64,000 bases of DNA from Mucilaginibacter sp. L196 (lineage in GTDB: Bacteria; Bacteroidota; Bacteroidia; Sphingobacteriales; Sphingobacteriaceae). Position 1 is the stretch's first letter; every line of letters starts with the position of its first letter. The DNA is taken from the NCBI RefSeq assembly GCF_009765905.1, contig NZ_LMUO01000012.1, positions 106,577 through 170,576 of the forward strand. The letters are read 5' to 3'. Below the pieces are notes generated by a model. It was given only the letters and a program-made list of their open reading frames with translations, was not told where the DNA came from and searched no databases. A program made the translations under genes and the position numbers. Shown piece after piece: positions 57,488-64,000 of this stretch.

Positions 57488-57961
57488 TTATTGATCGTTA
57501 GTGGTTATTACTACAGTGGCGTCGGTTTTAAATTGGCGGACGGTTTTAAATTCCACTTTTTTGATATTGGCCGGATCCAGGTCAGATAGTTCTTCAACGG
57601 TATGTTTCGTCCGGGCTATAAGCATTGTGTTGTTGATAACGTAGGACAGGTTATCGTCGTTACCTTTTTTTGCTAAATAGTTCTTGTATTTGTCGGAGAA
57701 CTGGATTAGCTTTTTTTGGTAGATGACAGCCTGGCCTTTCATGGTGGTTACTACCATCGCGCCGTTTGCTGCTTGTTTGCCGTAAATTCCTATCGCTGCG
57801 GAATCTGACATGATAGCGGTTTCATAAATATCATGTGATTTGAGGTCTTTGATTGATGGTACTATTTTTCCATCAACAACGTACAATGGTTCGGTACCAG
57901 TAGTTTGCGCTAAGGCATTTACCGATATAAACAAGCAAAATATAATGGTTAAAACTCTCAT
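57488..57961 (-). CDS. Secreted plug-like protein inside the nuo operon
   Basis: A 157-residue protein with a signal peptide (MRVLTIIFCLFISVNALAQ). Residues 25-76 match the plug domain of SusC-type TonB receptors (PLYVVDGKIVP, then IYGKQAANGAMVVTTMKG), but no barrel follows. The rest is a short polar tail ending in a VVITTNDQ strand. A stand-alone plug domain of this kind is known in Bacteroidota, mostly without a function. Its ATG overlaps the nuoK stop by one base and its stop lies five bases from nuoL, so it is built into the operon. No link to complex I is evident. Confidence 0.85.
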   Translation of the reverse strand: MRVLTIIFCLFISVNALAQTTGTEPLYVVDGKIVPSIKDLKSHDIYETAIMSDSAAIGIYGKQAANGAMVVTTMKGQAVIYQKKLIQFSDKYKNYLAKKGNDDNLSYVINNTMLIARTKHTVEELSDLDPANIKKVEFKTVRQFKTDATVVITTNDQ

Positions 57962-58269
57962 TATTCATCCCTCAGTTTGTCGACCTTGTTTGGGTCGATG
58001 GTTTTATAGCGGCGGTATACATTTAGTATGATGGCTAATGCCACGGCTGTTGTTGCAGCAGCTAGCACGATAGCAAATAGGGCAAATAGCTGTCCGCCGT
58101 TGTTTAAGCGGTCGTATTTACCGAAAGCTACCAGGTTTAGGATGGCGGCATTCAGCATCAATTCGATGCCTATCAATATCTGGATAGCATTGCTTTTGGA
58201 TACCACCATAAACAAGCCTATGCAAAACAAAGCTGCACTTACTATCAGGAAATCGGCTAATGAGATCAT
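57961..58269 (-). CDS. nuoK: NADH-quinone oxidoreductase subunit K
   Basis: A 102-residue, three-helix membrane subunit. The family motif GIELMLNAAILNLVAF carries the essential Glu of the proton path. Its start overlaps the nuoJ stop by four bases, and its stop overlaps the start of the plug-like gene by one base. Confidence 0.97.
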   Translation of the reverse strand: MISLADFLIVSAALFCIGLFMVVSKSNAIQILIGIELMLNAAILNLVAFGKYDRLNNGGQLFALFAIVLAAATTAVALAIILNVYRRYKTIDPNKVDKLRDE

Positions 58270-58814
58270 AGCGTTTGCTCCTTTCGTGATAGATGGGCAG
58301 CGCCTACCAATGCCATCATTAATAAAATAGATATCGCCTCGAAAGGTAACAGGTAACGGGTCATCAAATTAATGCCGATGTTATCTGTAGTGGTGCTGGT
58401 TGGGGTGATGACGTTGTTGGTCTTTATCGCGTTGGTTATCCAGGGCAGATGATCAGCATCTACTTTAAGAACCATATTTAGCAATACAATAAAAAATATC
58501 GCTGCCAAAAATAACGCGGCTACCTTATTCGCGCTGATGAATTGATTTTTTTGTTTTTGTAATGCATCCAATGTTTCGCGGCCGGATAGCATGAAGGCGA
58601 ATAGTATCAGCACTAAAATACCACCAACGTATATTACAATTTGCGTTATCGCCACAAAATCAGCCAAAGCCAAAACATATAAACCAGCCAAGGCAAATAG
58701 CGTGATGAAGAACATAAAGATAGACCTTACCAAAGTTTTACTCACTGCCACAAAAATTGCCGAAGCCAGGGTGATAAAGGCCATTACGTAGAAAAGTATC
58801 TGCACTAAATTCAT
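58266..58814 (-). CDS. nuoJ: NADH-quinone oxidoreductase subunit J
   Basis: A 182-residue membrane subunit with five helices. FFITLFALAGLYVLALADFV and QIVIYVGGILVLILFAFMLS are conserved. The VYVGA-type element forms the hinge of the proton path. It overlaps nuoI and nuoK by four bases on either side, showing a tight operon. Confidence 0.96.
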   Translation of the reverse strand: MNLVQILFYVMAFITLASAIFVAVSKTLVRSIFMFFITLFALAGLYVLALADFVAITQIVIYVGGILVLILFAFMLSGRETLDALQKQKNQFISANKVAALFLAAIFFIVLLNMVLKVDADHLPWITNAIKTNNVITPTSTTTDNIGINLMTRYLLPFEAISILLMMALVGAAHLSRKEQTL

Positions 58815-59404
58815 GCGCCCCCCTCCTTTTGTTTCAGGGCTGCTAATTTAGCGGCTTGTTTTTCGGCTAATTGCTTATCCAATAAGGCTTGTTTTTCGGC
58901 AGCTTCTTCGGCGGTCATATCCGAGAATTTGTAGGTCAGGTCGCTTAGTTCGAAAACTGTTCTATCGTATTGATTGGTCATTACGATACATTCGGTTGGG
59001 CAAACGATGGTGCATAAGCCGCAATACATACATTTAGCCATGTCGATATCGAACTTGGCAGCATAGAGCATTTTTTTGGAGCCATCGGATGTTTGGCCGA
59101 TTACTTCGGTCGCTTTTATAGACTCAATATCAATGCAGCTTACCGGGCATATTTTGGCGCAAAGGTCGCATACAATACAATCATCTATCTCTACATCCAA
59201 TTGGTAGCGGCCAACTTCGGGTACGGGGATTGATTGCTTTGGATATTGTATGGTATTGGTGCCTTCGAGCTGTTTAAAGTAATTATTATCGCTGGCGGGG
59301 ATTACCTTTCTTTTGGCATTTGAGGCAAAAAGGTGCCTGATGGTAAGGCTGAGGCCTTTCCATGCAGTTGTAAATCCGTTGACCGTTGATTTTAGTGATT
59401 TAAT
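58811..59404 (-). CDS. nuoI: NADH-quinone oxidoreductase subunit I, with non-standard start
   Basis: The ferredoxin-like subunit of the peripheral arm. Two C-x2-C-x2-C-x3-CP motifs (CIVCDLCAKICP, CMYCGLCTIVCP) hold the N6a and N6b clusters. The only canonical start in this frame is TTG 59200, which would begin seven residues before the first cluster motif. Conserved NuoI sequence (WKGLSLTIRHLF, then TIQYPKQSIPVPEVGRYQL) continues upstream of it, back to a stop at 59417-59419. That stretch has no ATG, GTG or TTG. The likeliest start is ATT 59404 (or ATC 59407/59416), giving about 197 residues. A Lys/Ala/Glu-rich tail follows the domain. Confidence 0.85.
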   Translation of the reverse strand: MKSLKSTVNGFTTAWKGLSLTIRHLFASNAKRKVIPASDNNYFKQLEGTNTIQYPKQSIPVPEVGRYQLDVEIDDCIVCDLCAKICPVSCIDIESIKATEVIGQTSDGSKKMLYAAKFDIDMAKCMYCGLCTIVCPTECIVMTNQYDRTVFELSDLTYKFSDMTAEEAAEKQALLDKQLAEKQAAKLAALKQKEGGA

Positions 59405-59557
59405 GATTGCGTTGATTTATATTGTTAATTACTTTTTGTCTGAACCTTGATTTGTGGGATTCAGGGATTTTCTTGATTTTACTTTTCTATCTTTTAACAC
59501 ACCCCTCCCCCCTCTCTACAGGGGAACCGCACGGGGCTTTTTGTTTTTGTGCTTTAT

Positions 59558-60628
59558 CTACATTAAAAATATTCGCCATATGCCTGATATTAGCATGCAG
59601 GCAAATGCGAGTGGTGTTAGTACTTTCCAACACAGGTTCATTAGCTGATCTACGCGGAGGCGGGGTAATGTCCACCGGATCCACATTTGGATACCTACCA
59701 GGGTTAAACTTTTTATTAGTATCCAGATGATACCCCAGCCGTTGCCGGTTGTCCAGTCGGCTAAGTGTACCGCGCCGATGTTTGGCAGCGGGGTGTTCCA
59801 TGCGCCTAAGAACAGCACCACGCTAATCATCGACACTAAAAACATCATCGAGTATTCTGAAAAAAACACAAATGCAAAACGCATCCCGGTATATTCAGTA
59901 TGGAAACCGGCTACCAGTTCTGATTCTGCTTCGGGTATATCAAATGGTGCGCGGTTACTTTCGGCTAATGAGGCGATAAAGTAAATTACAAACGCGATAA
60001 GCAAATGCGGCGCCCTGAAAATATTCCAGGCGAATATGCCGCCTACTTTTGATACATCCCAAAAACCAAAAAACTTTACACCTTCGGTTGATAGTATGCC
60101 TTGTTGCGTTGCGATGGTTTGCATATTTAATGATTGCGCTATCATCACTACGGATATGATGGCGAAACCTGCCGGAATTTCGTAAGAGATGATCTGCGCT
60201 ACGGAACGCATCGACCCTAAAATAGAGTATTTATTATTTGATCCCCAACCTGCCATTAGGATGCCTAATGTTTCGATGGATATGATGGCGAAAACGTAAT
60301 ACAAGCCTAAATTTAAACTGGTTGGTACTAACCCAGGTCCCCAAGGCATAGCGGCAAAGCCCATGTATACGGCTATGAAAATGATAGCCGGAGCCATGAT
60401 GAATAACAGCTTATCAGCAGCGGCGGGAACAATTAATTCTTTTTGGATGAGCTTTAGGCCATCGGCCAGGGTTTGCAGCATACCGAATTTACCGGTTTCA
60501 GTTGGGCCCAAACGGTCTTGAATAAATGCGGATACTTTACGTTCGGCATATACGCCAACAAGGGCAAATACGGCTGAAAATGCGAACAGCCCGATACCAA
60601 TTGCGAAATATGTAAGGTAAAAACTCAA
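59558..60628 (-). CDS. nuoH: NADH-quinone oxidoreductase subunit H
   Basis: A 356-residue, eight-helix membrane subunit that lines the quinone chamber. ERKVSAFIQDRLGPTETG near the start and RAPFDIPEAESELVAGFHTE in the middle are signature segments. The start is TTG at 60628; no ATG or GTG lies between it and the in-frame stop at 60653-60655. It is the first gene of this nuo unit. No nuoG or other peripheral-arm gene lies upstream; instead, repeats and murI follow. The 153 bases to nuoI contain a GC-rich CACCCC patch. Confidence 0.95.
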   Translation of the reverse strand: MSFYLTYFAIGIGLFAFSAVFALVGVYAERKVSAFIQDRLGPTETGKFGMLQTLADGLKLIQKELIVPAAADKLLFIMAPAIIFIAVYMGFAAMPWGPGLVPTSLNLGLYYVFAIISIETLGILMAGWGSNNKYSILGSMRSVAQIISYEIPAGFAIISVVMIAQSLNMQTIATQQGILSTEGVKFFGFWDVSKVGGIFAWNIFRAPHLLIAFVIYFIASLAESNRAPFDIPEAESELVAGFHTEYTGMRFAFVFFSEYSMMFLVSMISVVLFLGAWNTPLPNIGAVHLADWTTGNGWGIIWILIKSLTLVGIQMWIRWTLPRLRVDQLMNLCWKVLTPLAFACMLISGIWRIFLM

Positions 60629-60709
60629 TGTATTTTTATGGTAGCTGCAAACTTAATAAATTATGTTGAAGAGGCCTTTAAATCTCTGTTGAAAGGGTAG
60701 ACTTTTTTA

Positions 60710-60766
60710 CTCACCCGACGTTGCTGCGCTCGTCGACCTCTCTCCGCCTGCGGCGCAAAGAGGTAA
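60710..60766. repeat. GC-rich dispersed repeat, copy B
   Basis: Same family as 84-140: CTCACCC, TTGCTGCGCTCG, CGCCTGCGGCG and a purine-rich end. It lies in the 383-base gene-free gap between nuoH and murI, which also holds the palindromes at 60848-60930 and 60965-60995. I see no gene in that gap. Confidence 0.6.
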
Positions 60767-60847
60767 AGAACAATTCAAATTTCGGGAATTATTGTGGAAT
60801 TGGTGGTGACAGTATTTTGTCAGTGGTAACGTCGCATACTTTTCTAA

Positions 60848-60930
60848 TTGTCATTGCGAGGAACGAAGCAATCGCAAACTTTGCAAGGCCGCTTTTCTAC
60901 GTGCGATTGCTTCGTTCCTCGCAATGACAA
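60848..60930. repeat. Dispersed palindrome, variant (TTGTCATTGCGAGG type)
   Basis: A perfect 29-base stem (60848-60876 with 60902-60930). Its core TTGTCATTGCGAGGAACGAA differs from the main family at one short segment but keeps its outline. It lies between nuoH and murI. Confidence 0.85.
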
Positions 60931-60964
60931 GTTAAATAAATTACTTGCATGGTGGTGATTGATG

Positions 60965-60995
60965 TACAGATTCTTCGCTATGCTCAGAATGACAA
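60965..60995. repeat. Solitary right arm of the palindrome family
   Basis: Thirty-one bases identical in pattern to the right arm of the CATAGCG version (TACAGATTCTTCGCTATGCT...), with no matching left arm. It lies 17 bases after the murI stop and seems a half-lost element. Confidence 0.75.
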
Positions 60996-61011
60996 ACAAA
61001 GGGGGGTATAA

Positions 61012-61845
61012 TTAGCCTTTTGTTACTATCGATTGTGATTTTACCGGTGCACCGAAGAAGCTGGTGGCGTGCAGGTCAAAGTCGGCGGTATCATCTGTTG
61101 TGGTGAAGAACTGTTGGGTACCGTTTTGGGTGATAGACTGTTCCATTTCGGGATGGCGCTGCAGGTAGTCGATTAAGCTTTTGGCTACGATGTCCCCTTG
61201 TGCAACGGTTTGGATATGTTTGGGTAGATAGGCCTGAATTTTATCCTGCATTAGCGGGTAGTGGGTACAGGCCAGTAGAATGGTATCAATATGGGGCGAT
61301 TGCGCTAATATCTGATCCAGGTATTCTTTTACAAAGTAATCGGCGCCGGGTTTATCGTGTTCTCCGTTTTCAATAAGCGGTACCCATAGCGGACAGGCTT
61401 GCTGGTAAACTTTTAGTTCGGGAGAAAACTTTTCGATCTCGAGCAGGTATGAGCCTGATTGCACGGTACCTTTTGTGCCGAGAACACCTATCTCATTTGT
61501 TTTGGTATAATTGCCTATTACTTCGGCGGTGGGGCGGATTACACCTAATACACGTTTTGAAGAATCTTCGGTTTTAAGGTCCTGTTGCTGGATGGTGCGT
61601 AATGCTTTGGCGGATGCGGTGTTGCAAGCCAGTATAACCAATGGACATCCCATTTTAAAAAGTTGCTGCACGCACTCCCAGGTATATTGGTGGATAGCAC
61701 TGAATGAACGGTTACCGTATGGTGCGCGGGCGGTATCACCTAAATACACATAATCATACTGAGGTAACTGATCAGCAATGGAACGAAATACGGTTAAGCC
61801 ACCGTAGCCGGAATCAAAAATACCTATGGGTTTATTATTTAGCAC
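61012..61845 (-). CDS. murI: Glutamate racemase
   Basis: It makes D-glutamate for peptidoglycan. In this 277-residue protein both catalytic cysteines are visible, in LACNTASAKA and LLACTHYPLM. GIFDSGYGGLTVFRSI is the family start. The start codon is GTG at 61845; there is no ATG or TTG in frame just upstream. The start lies only about 17 bases from the hairpin terminating the bamA-skp unit, so murI transcription depends on read-through or on a promoter inside the preceding gene. Confidence 0.95.
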   Translation of the reverse strand: MLNNKPIGIFDSGYGGLTVFRSIADQLPQYDYVYLGDTARAPYGNRSFSAIHQYTWECVQQLFKMGCPLVILACNTASAKALRTIQQQDLKTEDSSKRVLGVIRPTAEVIGNYTKTNEIGVLGTKGTVQSGSYLLEIEKFSPELKVYQQACPLWVPLIENGEHDKPGADYFVKEYLDQILAQSPHIDTILLACTHYPLMQDKIQAYLPKHIQTVAQGDIVAKSLIDYLQRHPEMEQSITQNGTQQFFTTTDDTADFDLHATSFFGAPVKSQSIVTKG

Positions 61846-61851
61846 TGATAC

Positions 61852-61889
61852 AAAAATAAAAAAAGCGTTCCGGATTATCGGAACGCTTT
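61852..61889 (-). terminator. Intrinsic terminator after the skp genes
   Basis: A perfect 11-bp stem (AAAGCGTTCCG / CGGAACGCTTT) with a six-base loop is followed, on the minus strand, by a strong U-tract (TTTTTTTATTTTTG). It is 24 bases past the second skp gene's stop. Confidence 0.9.
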
Positions 61890-61913
61890 AAATAAAATGA
61901 TTTTATGATGTGA

Positions 61914-62426
61914 TTATTGTAAGCCTAATTTAGCTTTTACAGGAGCCATCAAATCATCACCTGAAGGTGATACGATCAATTCGATTTGTGATGAATCTAA
62001 CACATAACCGTAACCTTTTGCAGCTGCTACAGCTTGTATAGCGGTACGAACTTTATCGGTAAGTGGTTTTAACAACTCGTTGCTTTTAGCTTCGATTTGT
62101 TTTTGCGCGTTATCACGGAAGCTGGTGATACGTGTTTGCATATCTTGTAATTCAGACTCAGTTGCAGTGCGTGATGCATCAGTCATAGTGCTTCTTTTAG
62201 ATTCGTAATCCTGACCTTTGGTCTGTAGTTCAGTACTCATTGTAGCCAACTGATCAGAGAAAGTTTTTTGGTATGCCTGCATTTGTGTTTGCAAAGTTTT
62301 CATCTCAGGAAGCTGCTCCATTAACTGATTAGTATTGATGTAACCGATTTTAGATTGTGCTTTGGCAAAGTTGCCCGCTACTACCATGCATACTGCAATT
62401 AAAGCAACTTTTAATAAGTTTTTCAT
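61914..62426 (-). CDS. OmpH/Skp family periplasmic chaperone (second copy)
   Basis: A 170-residue protein with a signal peptide (ending NFAKAQ), then KIGYINTNQLMEQLPEMKTL and a long amphipathic helical region. This is the OmpH/Skp fold that holds unfolded outer-membrane proteins. It is the last gene of the bamA-skp-skp unit. The two copies differ in sequence but share the layout, as is usual in Bacteroidota. Confidence 0.93.
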   Translation of the reverse strand: MKNLLKVALIAVCMVVAGNFAKAQSKIGYINTNQLMEQLPEMKTLQTQMQAYQKTFSDQLATMSTELQTKGQDYESKRSTMTDASRTATESELQDMQTRITSFRDNAQKQIEAKSNELLKPLTDKVRTAIQAVAAAKGYGYVLDSSQIELIVSPSGDDLMAPVKAKLGLQ

Positions 62427-62476
62427 TGTTTTTGTTCTGTGTTTAATTAATTAGTGCGATTATATATATAAATAAT

Positions 62477-63007
62477 TTATTTAGCAAGAGCTCCGGGCTT
62501 TAAACCCAATTTTGTTATTACTTCGGCACTTTTATCATACCGGGGGTTAGCATACAGCATAATAACTTCGCTGTTTTTATCAAATATCATATCCAAATCG
62601 TCGCCTTCGGCAACTTCCTGAACTGCTTTTGCTATACGATCCTGTATTGGTTTTATCAGTGCATTACTGCGTTGTACCAGATCGCCATCCGGGCCGAATT
62701 TTTGGCGTTGAAAGTCTTTAGCGGCTTTTTCCTTATCATCAATCTCCTGTTCACGCTTCTTTTTCATATCAGGTGTCATCAAAACCTGATCGGCCTGGTA
62801 GGCTTTATACAATCGGTCAACTTCCTGAAACTTGTTATCAACATCGCGTTGCCATTGATCCGATAATGCATTTAACTGTTTTTGTACGGAGATATAATCC
62901 GGCATGTGCTTTAAAATGTAATCAGAATCAACAAAAGCAAGGCGTTGTGCAAATGCTCCTGTGCATGCTGTTAACGTAAAAAACAATACAAAAATTATTC
63001 TCTTCAT
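62477..63007 (-). CDS. OmpH/Skp family periplasmic chaperone (first copy)
   Basis: A 176-residue protein with a signal peptide (ending CTGAFAQ) and RLAFVDSDYILKHMPDYISV, the Skp start. A helical arm of about 90 residues follows, and a C-terminal strand (DLDMIFDKNSEVIMLYANPR). It lies 15 bases after bamA and 50 bases before the second skp gene. It probably works with BamA in outer-membrane assembly. Confidence 0.93.
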   Translation of the reverse strand: MKRIIFVLFFTLTACTGAFAQRLAFVDSDYILKHMPDYISVQKQLNALSDQWQRDVDNKFQEVDRLYKAYQADQVLMTPDMKKKREQEIDDKEKAAKDFQRQKFGPDGDLVQRSNALIKPIQDRIAKAVQEVAEGDDLDMIFDKNSEVIMLYANPRYDKSAEVITKLGLKPGALAK

Positions 63008-63022
63008 AAATTTTATCCAGAT

Positions 63023-64000
63023 TTAGTTAAACCCGCCGTTTAAGCTCTGTGAAATTGAGAAGCTAAACTGGCCCTTGTTTGCATCAGGTATACCCGGTAT
63101 CTTATCAAAACCGTAACCATAATCAAGCCCAAGTAAACCAAATATAGGTAAAAATACTCTTGCACCAACACCAACTGAACGCCTAATGTTAAATGGATCA
63201 TAAGAGCTAAAGCTATCCCACACGTTACCACCTTCGGCAAATGCCAGCATGAATATAGTTGCTGATTCGCTTGCGATGATCGGGTGGCGTAATTCCAATG
63301 TGTATTTGGTATATATCGGGCTACCTACGTTGTTATCAACTGTGTAGTTATCACCCACCGGTATGATAGAGAAGTTTTGGTAACCACGTAAGCCGATGAT
63401 ATCACTACCTTGTAAGAACTGATAACTCTGCATACCATCACCACCTAATTTAAACCTTTCGAAAGGTGACTGGCCTACCTGTTGGTTGTACTCGCCAAGG
63501 AAGCCGAAACGAACCTGTGACATCAATACAAACTTGCCTACAATTTTAGTGAACCACTGCGCATCAAATTTCATTTTGTAGTATTCAACAAAATGGTAAC
63601 GCTCTTCAGGAGTTGCTATCGCATAGTTTATACCATTAAATAATGAATATGGTGGAGTTCCTTGCGCGGTAAATTTAATATTTGAACCAGTTGTTGGGAA
63701 GATAGGCGCATCAGTAGAGTTACGGCTTAATTCCTGTGTTAACTTGATGTTATATGATGTACCATTCTGGAACAGGTAACCGGTATAGTTATCCAGGTTA
63801 TAGTGGTCAACGTTTAACGAGTAGTTTAACTGGAAGTAGTTATCAGGCCAGTTCAATTTTTTACCCAAAGTAATACCTACACCGTTAATACGTAACTTAT
63901 TATAGTTAGGATCGGTTACGGCAACTTCACCCTCGGTTGAACTTAATTGTGTATAAGCTGATACCGCGAAGTAAATAGGTTTTTTACCACCCAACCACGG
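63023..64000 (-). CDS. bamA: Outer-membrane assembly factor BamA, partial (3' part)
   Basis: The frame is open to the window edge; 325 C-terminal residues are visible. The Omp85 barrel is clear: RFGFLGEYNQQVGQSPFERF, then KLGGDGMQSYQFLQGSDIIG and LRGY (the VRGF/Y lid motif). DPFNIRRSVGVGARVFLPIF and GLLGLDYGYGFD are the typical end. It lacks the C-terminal Phe but ends in a polar SLNGGFN tail, as in many Bacteroidota. The POTRA domains and the start lie outside this window. Confidence 0.93.
   Translation of the reverse strand, partial: PWLGGKKPIYFAVSAYTQLSSTEGEVAVTDPNYNKLRINGVGITLGKKLNWPDNYFQLNYSLNVDHYNLDNYTGYLFQNGTSYNIKLTQELSRNSTDAPIFPTTGSNIKFTAQGTPPYSLFNGINYAIATPEERYHFVEYYKMKFDAQWFTKIVGKFVLMSQVRFGFLGEYNQQVGQSPFERFKLGGDGMQSYQFLQGSDIIGLRGYQNFSIIPVGDNYTVDNNVGSPIYTKYTLELRHPIIASESATIFMLAFAEGGNVWDSFSSYDPFNIRRSVGVGARVFLPIFGLLGLDYGYGFDKIPGIPDANKGQFSFSISQSLNGGFN

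Noticed and set aside
59487..59801. Leftward frame of 104 codons at the nuoH 3' end
   Set aside because: It overlaps nuoH in another frame and includes repeat sequence; nuoH has full family conservation.
60721..60927. Rightward frame of 68 codons between nuoH and murI
   Set aside because: It is a translation of two intergenic repeats and has no start context or protein-like composition.

Overview
The window looks like chromosomal DNA of a Bacteroidota species, most likely family Sphingobacteriaceae (Mucilaginibacter or Pedobacter type). The evidence is a PorP/SprF protein beside a PKD protein with a gliding-type C-terminal sorting domain, a TonB receptor/DUF4249 pair, a lysyl-tRNA synthetase with a Bacteroidota-style C-terminal extension, -7 boxes of the TAnnTTTG kind, and the gene order bamA-skp-skp-murI. 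The genus is inferred. I found no rRNA, tRNA, CRISPR array, prophage or insertion sequence.

Layout. 1-3.8 kb: SDR oxidoreductase, AraC regulator and a conserved protein of unknown function. 3.9-7.5 kb: lysS, rpmH-rnpA-yidD and tsaB. 7.5-13.6 kb: two envelope proteins of unknown function, a DUF423 protein and priA. 13.7-22.9 kb: pcm, smpB, an Nramp transporter fused to a UspA domain with its DtxR-type repressor and a perfect palindromic operator, an Lrp regulator, ung, a ChaN-like gene broken by a one-base frameshift, mscL and rpoN. 23-27.8 kb: a type IX secretion/adhesin pair. 27.9-32.2 kb: a Nudix-derived regulator behind an asymmetric ABC exporter pair. 32.4-46.6 kb: housekeeping genes (truA, a CDGSH protein, a degenerate DEAD-box protein) interleaved with plant-polysaccharide genes (LacI regulator, GH127, GH28, GH29, TonB receptor plus DUF4249 lipoprotein). 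46.9-50.3 kb: a PurF paralogue and an ammonium transporter. 50.4-60.6 kb: nuoH-N of respiratory complex I, leftward, interrupted by two secreted proteins. 61-64 kb: murI, two Skp/OmpH chaperones and the 3' part of bamA.

The most unusual points are these. (i) A family of dispersed palindromes of about 75-90 bp, mostly within 30 bp of a stop codon, some with conserved loops and some with mismatched 'chimeric' arms. (ii) The nuoH-N operon holds two foreign genes that both carry pieces resembling SusC-type TonB receptors. (iii) nuoI has no ATG, GTG or TTG upstream of its conserved N-terminus, and nuoH and nuoL start with TTG. (iv) Several enzymes have recognisable but degenerate active sites (Nudix protein, DEAD-box protein, one ABC half), which implies regulatory or asymmetric roles. 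I saw no clearly new defence or mobile system; the nuo insertions and the palindrome family deserve follow-up first.
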